Part shown: piece by piece, positions 9,636 to 19,184 of the stretch
Layout of the letters: each line of letters starts with the position of its first letter
How positions within the stretch are numbered: the stretch's first letter is position 1
NCBI GenBank assembly: GCA_947650285.1
Contig: CANTFL010001012.1
Span: 1 to 35,589, forward strand
Reading direction: 5' to 3'
From: Hyaloperonospora brassicae
Taxonomy: Eukaryota > Oomycota > Peronosporomycetes > Peronosporales > Peronosporaceae
DNA length: 35,589 nucleotides
Notes under the pieces: generated by a model
What the model was told of the DNA's origin: nothing
The model's database searches: none
What the model saw: the letters and a program-made list of their open reading frames with translations, nothing else
Position numbers and translations under genes: made by a program

Positions 9636-10920
9636 ATGAGTGACGTGGACGACGACGACGACTTCTCGCTGGGTGAGGACTCCTTGGAAGCTGAATCGTC
9701 TGCGTTCGATGAAGACGAAGCCGATGAGGACGACGAGGACAGTGGATCGGAAAAAGACGACGTCGTTTCTGTTGCAAGTGACGTGTCGGACGTTGACGCA
9801 AAAGCTCTGTCCAATATGAAGAAAGCGGCTGTAGGTCGCAAGAAATCTCCACGGGCCAACACCAAAAGCGTTCGATCAAAAGACGCGAGAAAGTTGAGGT
9901 CGGTAGTGGAGAGCGGTTCCCGGCCTGCGACAGCTGCACACACGAAGAAGGAAAAAGCACTGGTCACTGTACAGTCTGTGGTACCTCCGAAGCCAACGGC
10001 GATGACAGCAGCAAAGGCAGAGGCTGCCGTGCTCGACTACATGCGCAAGGTCTGTCTAATTTGTTGATTGGACATTGTGTATTGTGTTTGTATTCTATTG
10101 CAATAACGCAGCGGCTGTAGACTGATGCGTTGCAATGGGATCGCTTTTTCGGGACGGGACAGACCAATCGACCGTACAGTCTGCTGAATGTGTTTGAGAA
10201 CATGCACCGCGCCATTGCCAAGTCGTCTTTGACGACGCTGCTGGACAACCTGGTGGCCAAGTACGACGAGAGTCGATGCCGTAATGTGTTTGATAGTGCA
10301 CGTTCTAATGTGTCGGTGTGAATGGTGTTGTGGTGAGCTAGGAAAGAGCTCGTGAGCAAGACATACGGCAAGGCAAAGGTCTACTTTGTAAACCAGGACA
10401 ACTTGCCGGTGCCGTCAGAGGAAGAGCGAGCGGCATTGGAGGAGCAGATCAAGACGGTGACTGCAGAATGTACTGGTCTCGAGCAGCAGCTGAAGAACGC
10501 AGAGACTGCGTTGGCGGGTATTACCTCGCAGGTCTCGGACATCGAGTTGGATACGATGCTGAAGCAACTTGACGAGGAAGCAGCGGCTCTGGAGAAGAAG
10601 GTGGCGACCTTGGATCAACAAGGCCGAGCTCCTCTGTCTCCTGGCAGAAAAGATGCTCTCAAGCGCAAGTTTACGCAATACCGCGTACGTATCCATCGGC
10701 GTGCGACAGTATTCGTGTTTGGTTTGGCGGTTCGACGCGGTGTAACATTCCTCACCGTGTCGATTGTGAACAGACTGCGTGGGTGACACGTAAACGCATT
10801 GCAATGGACGGCATCAACCAGATCGCCGACGGCATGGAGAAGCGACCGAAAGTCGTGCTGGGTCTGGTTGGTTTGGAGACTGACGAGGAGGCGGGTGTCA
10901 AGGAGCTGCCGACGATGTAG
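9636..10920 (+). CDS. HOP2: HOP2 / PSMC3IP-like meiotic recombination protein (four exons)
   Basis: Exons 9636-10049, 10163-10260, 10342-10684 and 10774-10920; introns of 113, 81 and 89 bp with donors GTCTGT, GTACGA and GTACGT; 333 residues. HOP2 works with MND1 to help DMC1/RAD51 pair homologous chromosomes in meiosis. The joined protein shows the winged-helix DNA-binding part across exons 1-3 (TNRPYSLLNVF, then SKTYGKAKVYFVNQDNLPVP), a coiled coil at about 190-265, the basic TAWVTRKRIAM segment and the conserved ending VGLETDEEAGVKELP. All exon joins keep frame. Unusually, about 125 residues precede the winged helix: an acidic Ser/Asp/Glu-rich part (1-60), then a Lys/Arg/Ser-rich part. Known relatives start almost directly at the helix. 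The stop lies 95 bp from that of the convergent CX9C gene. Confidence 0.93.
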
Positions 10921-11015
10921 CGTCAGCGAGCAAGTCACTTGTATTCTTCACGTAGCGCTGTGGTCGATTGGTCTACTGACGCAGGGCCGGCCACGATGCC
11001 ACAACGGCCCGAAGA

Positions 11016-11385
11016 TTATCCGGTAGAACGTCGCGCTCTGCGCTCTGCGGTTTCACGCTCGCGACGGTCTTTCAGACACTTGTTGTACCGGTCGAAGAAG
11101 GGCTGGCAGACCGTTTTGTCCTCTTCATGATCTGGATACGAAACGACGGGGTCAAGTGGGACAATGGAGGAACCAGAGCGATCAAGTGGATACAGGAGAG
11201 AGGCCACGTACCGAGGACGCAATTGAGCGATTCACGCTGCAGCTTGGCACATTCCTACTTAGTGATCAGACGGTAGCAATACATTGACAGACAGCATCGA
11301 CGAGATGTAAAGACGACAGCAGAGTTTGTGTGGAAGACAGAGGAGGTCGATGACATACCGCGTTGTCGAATTTGGTGGCCGGCAT
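11016..11385 (-). CDS. twin CX9C mitochondrial intermembrane-space protein, CHCHD7/COX23-like (three exons)
   Basis: Exons 11385-11359 (27 nt), 11254-11212 (43 nt) and 11131-11016; introns of 104 bp (donor GTATGT) and 80 bp (donor GTACGT). The product has only 61 residues. The joined protein has cysteines at 11, 21, 32 and 42: C-x9-C, a ten-residue linker, C-x9-C. This is the coiled-coil-helix-coiled-coil-helix fold that the MIA40 pathway oxidises after import between the mitochondrial membranes. The ten-residue linker and the spacing match the CHCHD7/COX23 group, linked to cytochrome oxidase assembly, better than TRIAP1/Mdm35. The tail after C42 is highly charged (KDRRERETAERRARR). The first exon gives MPATKFDNA. 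The second exon's acceptor was chosen as TAG at 11257-11255 because it alone gives an open frame. Assignment to the fold is firm; the exact subfamily is less so. Confidence 0.85.
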
Positions 11386-11962
11386 GTTACGTGCGACTAC
11401 TTTGCCCGTCCAAGTCGAGCTGTGAGCTGGTCTCAATGTCGCAGCTAAGTATACGACGTCAGTGATCCGACATGTCGTCTTTGCGTCGACTTTCTTTAGC
11501 GCCCGAAATCGAGGACGTGTGGACCGCTTTCTAGATCTGCAAATGCAGATCTATTTCTAGGTCGATCAAAACACTGATCGATCTGATCCGCGTCGCTGTG
11601 TAATTACCGAAAGTGTGGGGTACTTTTCAAAGTGCAAACGTGTAGGACATGTGGGCACACACATGACTGAGTAGGATGACCGACCTCGCAAGAGCCTGCG
11701 TATCATTCAGTCCGCTCCTGACTTTGCACTTGGTCATAACTTCGGGCAGTTCCATTATATGCCAACGACGTCTGCCCTGCAAGATCTCCACTACGGACTA
11801 TCTGCGCAAAAGATCATTATGACGTGCAGCAAAAGACAGCTCACTCTGCTTTCGTGGATGCCACTCCACGGACACACACGTCCATAGCGTCAAGTGCTAT
11901 TCGAATGTACCACGAGCATGCAACTTCTGTCCATACTTCCGCTGCTATCCCAAAGTGATCGC
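11386..11962. promoter_or_regulatory. intergenic; upstream of the CX9C gene, with two palindromes
   Basis: No gene is visible. This lies between the aminotransferase stop and the start of the CX9C gene (both minus strand), so it presumably holds the latter's promoter. Two inverted repeats (11532-11553 and 11562-11581) stand out. Confidence 0.4.
11532..11553. repeat. near-perfect palindrome, 10-bp arms
   Basis: TAGATCTGCA and its reverse complement are separated by AA. It could be a dimeric factor site or a cruciform-forming sequence about 150 bp upstream of the CX9C start codon. It is followed 8 bp later by a second hairpin, TCGATCA/TGATCGA with a six-base loop (11562-11581). Confidence 0.75.
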
Positions 11963-13481
11963 CTAATGGGTTGAACGCTTCAGCTGCGAGATCATAAGTC
12001 CAGCTGCAAATGCAACGACCACTGCACCGATAGAGTACACCTGGCACATCGGAGGCACGGGGCAACCGTGGGAAACCACAGGTTGATCACGTACGGGACG
12101 CAGAGGAACGACTGCCGCGAGCTTCGTCCTCAGGTCCTTAGCCGCTTTCCCGGGTTGCGCCACCTTGTGACCACACTCGAGTAGCGCACCCTCAATCGCG
12201 TCCACTGTCTTCAGAATATGGTCCAGTCGACGCGTGCTTGGGCCCATGTGGCCAATACGAAAGTACTCCGTCTTGATGGCCTTGTGCAAGCCGCCCGCGA
12301 GCGACACGCCACGCTTCACAACCTTTGGCAAAAAGTCGGCCGCACCGACACCAATAGGATAGCGTACACAAGTCAATGTGTTCGCCCCGCAGCCGTCCGC
12401 GGTCACGAGCGAGCAGCCCAATGTCGTCATGGCCTCCTTCACGGCGTCTCCAATGAGTTTGTGCTCATTGAAGCGCTGTTCCATGCCCCCGTTCTCCAGC
12501 AGAATATCCAGCGCCTCATTCAGAGCGAACAAGTGGTTCACAGACGGCGTTGCAAAGTAACTTGGCTGTCGCGCTTCGTAGTTCTTCATGATCGGCAGCC
12601 AATTGCGCCAATCCACGTAATACTTGACCGTCGACGTGTTGTTCTCAAACAACTGCAGCGCACGGGGGCGTATGACCAGCAGACTCAGACCAGCGGGCAC
12701 GCCAATACACTTTTGGGACCCCGTAAGCACCACGTCGATGTCCCACTGCTTCATGCGAGTAACTTCCCCGCCGGTAGCGCATACCCCGTCGAGCACAATG
12801 ACAGCATCCGGCTGCAATCGACGGATCGCAGCTGCAATCTCCTGCACGTGAGCACACACACCCGTTGACGTGTCAACGTGCGTGACGGCCACGACTTTGA
12901 ACTGGATGTCACGCTGCAGCACTGTTTCCAGCTCTAGGATTGAAGCCTGCGAGCCAATCTACAATCATCGAACCAAATCAGTATACCAAAGTGCTCAGAA
13001 TTGGTCAGCGTTTTTCGTTTGCAATGCTTCCTCCCGAAACAAATATCCTGTCATTTCGAATTACCTCGCCGCGAACGTGAGTCGTTGTTGCGCCGTACCG
13101 TTCCAAGCACTGGCCGAAATGGTCGCCAAAGTATCCTGTTCAAACGCATCGCGTGCGTTCATTTCCGTGAGTTGTCGTTTATCCACCAATCAGAAAGGGC
13201 ACCAAAAACCGTACTTACCGTTGTTGACAACCAAAACGTCGTCGCCCTTGTTCACTAGGTTCGCGCCCACCATGTCCCACCCAAGTGTCCCCGATCCAGC
13301 CACGATAAGAGGCTGGCCATCGGGCGCCAAGAAAAACTTTGCGCATCTTCTCGAGGCACTGGCCAAAGACTTCGATCACGGTCTTGTCCACGTGGGAAAT
13401 GCCTTCCATGGCGAAAGCTTGGAGCACGCGCGGCTCAAACTCGATAGGACCCGGATTCATGCACAGCACGTCCTTCGTCAT
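11963..13481 (-). CDS. serine-pyruvate/alanine-glyoxylate aminotransferase, tail-anchored, with a one-base frameshift
   Basis: Exons 13481-13219, 13135-13065 and 12958-11963; introns 83 bp (donor GTAAGT) and 106 bp (donor GTAATT); 442 residues once the shift is allowed for. This PLP enzyme of the class-V aminotransferase family moves an amino group from serine or alanine to glyoxylate or pyruvate. Family marks are NPGPIEFEPRVL near the start, AGSGTLGWDMVGANLV, THVDTSTGV, the cofactor Asp in VLDGVCATGG (about 168) and the SQK lysine (about 194). In exon 1 the frame breaks at a run of five T (plus-strand A run 13332-13336): one extra base lies between MRKVF and LAPDGQP. The C-terminus is extended and carries a hydrophobic segment (about 418-437) ending QLKRSTH, like a tail anchor. 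The break may be a sequencing error or a real lesion. Confidence 0.88.
13332..13336. other. frameshift site in the aminotransferase (five-base homopolymer)
   Basis: Upstream the gene reads in one frame (LEKMRKVF), downstream in the next (LAPDGQPLIVAGSG), with family-like sequence on both sides and no room for an intron. Removing one base of the run would restore the frame. Confidence 0.85.
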
Positions 13482-13994
13482 GGTGCTAATAGGTGCTATT
13501 GACGGTGCTACTGGTGCTGGTAGTGCTGGGGGATGTCTCTCTGAATCGACGGAAAAGACGACGGTGCGGGAGCGACAAGATGCGTACCTATTGAGTCAAG
13601 CGCTGTGCGTTTCTAGCAGATAAGGGTGGGGGGTGGGGGACCATTTCGACCGAACGAGACAAATACACCTGTCAAACGGCATACTGGACGCACACAAAAA
13701 GCCGTCGACGAAAAAAAGAGCGTCGGTTTTGTGACGTTTCGTCCTCCGCGCTGTTCTTATCGCCTGCACTCGACGCTGCAATGCCGACCTCTCCACGCAC
13801 ACTACCCAAAAACACAAAAAAGCAATACTCCCCACCCCTACCCCCCCTACCCCCACCATCGACAAAACAGTCTCCTCACTCACGCCGCGCTTCCGATGCC
13901 CACGTGCGTCTCGTTTCTGTGCACGCACAACAGCAACCACCGCACGTCAACAGCAACTCGTACCTAAGCGAAGACCCCCACCCGCCGTTCCGCC
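13482..13994. promoter_or_regulatory. divergent promoter region of aminotransferase and amino acid transporter
   Basis: 513 bp between the two divergent start codons. It is rich in short G and C runs (13626-13640, 13829-13858) but shows no gene. Co-regulation of two genes of amino acid metabolism from this stretch is possible, not shown. Confidence 0.45.
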
Positions 13995-16112
13995 ATGTCC
14001 GCGCTGCGTCTCGCCTTGTGGCGCAAGCCCCTGCGCCCCGCGTCGTTGCCGCCCCACGACAATGGCACGACGACGACCGCCGCGGCTACGACCGCCGTCG
14101 AGATGCGCCGCACGCTCGGCCTCTTCGACCTCCTCATGGTCGGCATCGGCGGCACCGTCGGCTCGGGCGTCTTTGCCATTGCCGGGCTCATTGCCAGTCG
14201 CTACGCAGGGCCCGCCGCAACGCTGTCGTGGCTCCTCGCGGGCCTCGGCTGCCTCTTGAGCGGCCTGAGCTTCATGGAGCTCGCGTGCCTCATTCCGTCG
14301 TCCGGCAGCACGTACGCCTACGCCTACCACGCCCTGGGCGAGTTGCCGGCGCTCCTCGCCGGCTTTCTCTTGACGCTCGAGTACGGCGTGTCGAGCGCCG
14401 GCGGGGCGCGCAGCTGGAGCGCCAAGGTGTCGCACTTAATCGAATCGTACTTTAGCGGAGATCCACCAGTGTGGCTCACCCGCATGTCGTCGTCGCCGGA
14501 CTCGGTCGTCGACGTCTACGCCGGGCTCCTGGTCGCCACGTGCATGACCGTCGGGCTCTGCGGCATGGACGCCAACAAACTGCTCGTGAACGTCGTGACC
14601 ATGACGAAGATTGCGGTCGTGGTCTTCATCATCGTCGTGGGGCTCTGGCACTGCCGCGCGACGAACCTCGTGCCCTTTGTGCCCGACGCGCAGCCCACGG
14701 GCACGAGTCCGGACAGCGCCGTCGCCTCGCCCGCCGTCGCGTTCGGCTGGCCCGGCGTGCTGGTCGGCGCGTCGGCGAGTTTCTTCGGCTACATTGGCTA
14801 CGACGAAGTCTGTTGCCTCGCAGCCGAAGCAAAGGACCCGGCCACGAACATTCCCCGCGCGATCGTCGGCACGATCCTGGGCGCCGCGACGTTGAGCGTG
14901 CTCGCGACGTTGGCGCTCGTGGGCATGCAAAAGTACACGGCCATTGACGCCGACGAAGCCTTTGGCGCGGCGTTCACGAGCGTAGGCCTCGACTGGGCCG
15001 CGTCGTTTGTTGCCGTGGGCGAAGTGCTGACGATGCCCATCACGTCGTTCATTGCGTTCCTCGCGCAGCCGCGGGTGCTCTATGCCATGGCACAAGATGG
15101 CCTGCTGCCCAAAGTGTTTGCCGACGTGGACGCACACGGCACGCTGTTTCGCGGCACGCTGTTGAGTGGACTGGGCGCGACAGTGCTCGCTGTCTTTGTG
15201 CCTTTTCACGTGCTCTGGAACGTCATATCGCTCGGTATTCTCGTGGCATTTAACTTTACCAACAGCTCGTTGCTCTTGGTTCGCACGGCAAAGAGCGCTG
15301 GCGTGCCGACCACGGACCTCGAGGCGGCGCAGGCAGCATGGCCGGCCAAGGCTTCGCCTGGTGCGCTGATTGGGGCATTCTTTGTTGTCTCGTTCCTAGC
15401 CGCGTTTCACTGGCAAAAAGGTGTGGTTGCGAGCGCCTCGCTCTCGGCTGCGACCAATGCTCCAATGTTTGATCGCTATATGCGGGCAGTGGGGCCCTTT
15501 GCGGCTGCTCTCTTCACCATAGTCGCTATTGCACTCACATTTGCACTGAGCGACATTGAAATGACGCAAAGCGTTGCTTCGAAGGCACGTCCAGACGCTC
15601 ACGCCCAGGATTCTGTGGCGACTGATGTACCTTTGGAGAAACGTCAAGCGTTATTTGGAACAGATCAACGCAAGTGTCGTCATGAGAGCGGCTCTTTCGA
15701 TCGAGTATGTGGTGAGGACGACGTGAAGATGGAAGACAGTGATATTAAGTCCGAAGTTGAGCTATCTGAATCAATTTGTTGTCCCGAGCAAGATCAATCG
15801 CTTTGTAGTGGGGCCACAGAGGACAGCAGTGAAAGCAGTGGACACATGGTTCCGTCGTTGAAAGCAGGACGCGAAGAAGACAAAGCTGATGAAGCAGCGT
15901 CGACGTTCCGAGCACCGTTCGTGCCGTTCACACCGTGTGTCGCCATCTTTTTCAACTGGTTCTTGTTTGCTCAAATGGACGGCACGACCGTTCTGCTTGT
16001 CGTACTCTGGCTGCTGCTAGCCGTGGCTGTGTACTTTGGATACAGCCGCCACCACAGCTTGGCCTTCCAGCAGACCCAGTACCATCGACTTGCGCTGCAG
16101 GAGAAGCCATGA
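13995..16112 (+). CDS. cationic amino acid transporter (APC superfamily, CAT/SLC7-like)
   Basis: 705 residues, one exon. The protein carries amino acids across a membrane by the LeuT-like fold of the APC superfamily. The first membrane helix contains VGIGGTVGSGVFAIAG, the glycine-rich substrate site of amino acid permeases. Also seen are ELACLIPSSGSTYAYAYHALGE, GYIGYDEVCCLAAEAKDP and the MAQDGLLP segment after helix 8, all typical of the eukaryotic CAT group. I count about twelve to fourteen hydrophobic segments. A long hydrophilic, acidic loop (about 520-637) splits the last pair of segments from the rest and uses codons less GC-rich at third positions than the N-terminal two thirds. It is divergent from the aminotransferase. 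The substrate (arginine/lysine or neutral) is not decidable. Confidence 0.92.
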   Translation: MSALRLALWRKPLRPASLPPHDNGTTTTAAATTAVEMRRTLGLFDLLMVGIGGTVGSGVFAIAGLIASRYAGPAATLSWLLAGLGCLLSGLSFMELACLIPSSGSTYAYAYHALGELPALLAGFLLTLEYGVSSAGGARSWSAKVSHLIESYFSGDPPVWLTRMSSSPDSVVDVYAGLLVATCMTVGLCGMDANKLLVNVVTMTKIAVVVFIIVVGLWHCRATNLVPFVPDAQPTGTSPDSAVASPAVAFGWPGVLVGASASFFGYIGYDEVCCLAAEAKDPATNIPRAIVGTILGAATLSVLATLALVGMQKYTAIDADEAFGAAFTSVGLDWAASFVAVGEVLTMPITSFIAFLAQPRVLYAMAQDGLLPKVFADVDAHGTLFRGTLLSGLGATVLAVFVPFHVLWNVISLGILVAFNFTNSSLLLVRTAKSAGVPTTDLEAAQAAWPAKASPGALIGAFFVVSFLAAFHWQKGVVASASLSAATNAPMFDRYMRAVGPFAAALFTIVAIALTFALSDIEMTQSVASKARPDAHAQDSVATDVPLEKRQALFGTDQRKCRHESGSFDRVCGEDDVKMEDSDIKSEVELSESICCPEQDQSLCSGATEDSSESSGHMVPSLKAGREEDKADEAASTFRAPFVPFTPCVAIFFNWFLFAQMDGTTVLLVVLWLLLAVAVYFGYSRHHSLAFQQTQYHRLALQEKP

Positions 16113-16113
16113 T

Positions 16114-16180
16114 CTGATGAACAGCAACATTTCGCGAAGGACGTGACCTGATGAATTGCAACACTTGCGAAGAACGTGGC
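16114..16180 (+). repeat. diverged direct repeat just after the transporter stop
   Basis: Two copies of about 33 bp in tandem, both beginning CTGATGAA and ending with CGAAG(G/A)ACGTG. They lie in the 3' untranslated part of the transporter gene. Confidence 0.6.
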
Positions 16181-16345
16181 AGCGTCTGGGACTCGACGTC
16201 TCCTTCGGTGGTCTGATTAGAAACGCAAAAACTCACTCATAGCTAGCGTGGAAAGTAATATATTCCATGTCTAGTGTGACATGGTGAAGAGACTATGGAA
16301 GTTGCTTGGGATGGTCCGCCACCTGATGCTTGAGTCCCGCTGCTA

Positions 16346-18870
16346 TTGTCGCTGTTTGCTGATCAGCGAAAAAACATGCAGGACTTCCGCAAAGTGCGAA
16401 GAGGGTCCTGGTACAGGCGTTTATGCTATGACCCCTCGACACTGGCGGTATCGATGAACTTCACACGTATAAGAGATGATGCCGGTGGTGCCGCAACTTC
16501 AGTTCGAGGACGTGCAGGTCCTTGTTGTCACATGTGAAGCACTTTGTTGGTGAAAGTGTGCGGACAGAGCAACCTGCTGGGCACTGAGTGCTGGAATCGG
16601 TCCGCGTTCTGCGTTTCGGCGGTCGATCAAGTGCTTCTTGAGGTGCGATGTTGTTCGGTCTGTGATTACACTTCTTGGACAAAGTTACACTTGTCGGACT
16701 CGTTCACGCTGTCGGTGGAGCGTGGTGTAGCGGCTGGTGACCTTAGCAGCTTCATCCTGGCGTCATGTGTCGCCCTTGTGAGCTCAGCTTGGCATATCCG
16801 TAGCTTCGACAAGGTAAATGCTGCTTTGTGTTCGTAAGACATTCGAGCTGTCACTTGTTGGGGCCAGATCATGCCACATTCAGTCGAGCTGGTTGCACTC
16901 ATGCCTCGTGACTTATGCTCCTCGGCTGCGCCCGCTGGTTGGTGCTCGAGCACTATCGGTCGGTGGTCGGTGCAGCTTTTTTTGGTGCGTCGTGCCGCGT
17001 GCACGACGATCCTCAATACGTGCGGCGATGTTCGAGGTTGCCCACGTTTCGGCCTTCTTCTAGACGTCTTTCGTTGGCGCAAGAGTTTCTGTGGATACTG
17101 AATGTCGGATCTCGTCTCGACGTATGCTTCGAGATTTTGTCACCTTGGCTTCTACGCTGCACAAGCACTTATCTCGCTTTTTTAATCGCCACGATCGATT
17201 TTGCTGAGCTCACTACCGTAGCAATGATGATGCACTTGCATGCGCTTATCTACCAGAAGCGCTTGACTTTCGTCTCGTTTTTCTGTGGCTGTGGAACGAA
17301 ATGGCTTTGACGTGGAGATACAATCTCGGTAAATTTCGAGCTTGAAAGTGCGTGGGCTGCTATGTGTGAGCAGGTGCTGCTAGGCACAGTATATTGCCGC
17401 TAAGCACACGAGCGTCGGGAGTATCATTCAGGTCGATCTAGTGAATTTACAAGAGTTACGAAGGGTTTAGATGGATACGCAGCTAGCGAGATATGGTCGA
17501 ATGTGCCACCAGCAACGATGGGTTCGACGAGTATAAACAAAATTATGGCGGTGGCTCTGGCGACTAAAGGGATGTCATCAGCTCGCCCTCCGTTTACATG
17601 AAGACGCTTACAGCAATGCAAGGCGACACGATTGCCCAACGTGGCAATAGAAGACACTACTGTCCACCCTTTTTTTACGCTCATGCTTCGAACAAGGCAC
17701 AAAAATCTACTTGGTAAAAGTGCATCCTTCGATGTGTGGGGCATCGCTGACGTGTTGTACGAGGACATGGCACATGAGAACGTTATTGATGTGTAAATGG
17801 AACACACCTGACAAGACGGTGATGCTTTTGTAAACTTCGGTGCTGCTCGTGCGTCATCCGTCGCTGATGCAGCTCAAACTGGCAAGTTTGTGTCCATACA
17901 CCAGAGCTTGTGAATGATTCGTGGCTAGATCTTGGTGTGAGTCGACCATGGCCGCTGCAGCGTCTGTCCGGCAACGAGGAAACACGGACGATGGCAAAGT
18001 CATACGTAGTCTGCGGCAAGCTACTGTGGCGTTGCACCCACTTGGTAGAACGCAGATACACTCGTCATCAGCGCTCGCGAGACCTTGGGTGTACTCTTGA
18101 CGAACGCCCGACTTGGATGGCGAGTGCACCGGTCTGAGGGAGTAGGTGCCGCTGCTATCAATGCATGCGATGGTCCGTACGAACCTTGACCCTCCTTGGG
18201 GTCTATGGTTGCGCAAACACAACAATGGTGCGCGATCCATGCGTTTGGGCTCAGAACCTCTCCTCTCACCACTCGTACCCAAAGACAGCATGTCAGAAGC
18301 ATGAGTGCAACAGAATGTTTGTGCTAATCGACGACCACACAGCGTCCAGCTCATCTGTCATGGCTAAGGTGCTGCACTCTCTGTGTGGGTGAAGGATGAA
18401 GGGTTTGCCTTGTCAATCCAAGTTACTCTGGCATGCTTGTTACCAGATGCGCGGCAGGCCACTGATTACAAGCAGATCCATCTGTTGCTGCCTCTCACAG
18501 CCGAGCCCCTTGTGGCTTCGAACGCTGCCGCTACAAAATGCACACCGACCTCGGAGCCTCTTGCGCCGCAGGATTTACAGTCTTTGCAACGCACTCGAGT
18601 CGTTCACCATGGACCGTCATGCAGTCGATCACTTCGCTCGCGATTGCAGGGATACAGCATCCGAGTTTCTCAGCCGAAGAACTCGTTCCGAGACGGCTCG
18701 TGCGACAACTACTGCAGTATCGCACGAGCGGCAGGACGTCATCCGACGTTCGTCTGCAATCGGTACACTCGATCTGTCGACAAAGCGTGAGAAACCACAC
18801 TCGGCGCTCGATTCAGCTCGGAAGAAGCACATCGAAGCGAGCGTCTGGTTCTTTCTTCCATCCTAACTGA
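16346..18870 (+). pseudogene. decayed gene of a large membrane protein
   Basis: Protein-like sequence runs along the plus strand for about 2.5 kb but is broken. One frame from 16544 gives a hydrophobic stretch (CDYTSWTKLHLSDSFTLSVE, then ILASCVALVSSAWHIRSF) that may run into a 70-bp intron (16814-16883). After a frame change near 17060 a second frame continues to 18870 with in-frame stops at 17308, 17401, 17599 and 17794, and more beyond. Between the stops it keeps coherent blocks such as SPWLLRCTSTYLAFLIATID, ATMGSTSINKIMAVALATK and SASFDVWGIADVLYEDMAHE. Trp, Leu and Phe are frequent, as in multi-pass membrane proteins. I recall oomycete-specific large membrane protein families of this flavour but cannot name one. 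Several nonsense changes in one frame argue against sequencing error. Confidence 0.5.
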
Positions 18871-19184
18871 CACGACGCAAGTCACACGATCCGTTTACAG
18901 CAGCAGGTCGGGTCGGATGGCTACATGTGGGAAACGGTGGGCATCGTCGCGTCGAACGGGGCGAATGTGTACGCACGTCCCATCGCTTCAAGCAGCAGCA
19001 GCAGCAGCTAAAAAACGTCACAGGGGACGAGGAGGTGTGATGAAAACCAAGAGAACGTGTAGCAGGTGCAGTTGCTGATTAGACAGCAAAGCGATACGTC
19101 GTCGTCGTTGACGGACCGAGTGAGAAAGTGCTCGAGTGAGTGCGACGCAACTGTCGGGTGGGTATTCCTTTGGCGGCAGCAGCA
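18871..19184. other. short intergenic stretch
   Basis: No gene seen. It contains an AGC triplet run (about 18989-19008). It precedes the heptad-repeat protein and presumably holds its promoter. Confidence 0.4.

Noticed and set aside
13332..13336. Explaining the aminotransferase frame change by an intron
   Set aside because: Family-like residues continue on both sides without a gap, so there is no room for GT...AG sequence.
14436..15209. Long minus-strand frame inside the amino acid transporter
   Set aside because: Shadow of a GC-rich coding sequence; the plus strand codes an unmistakable transporter.
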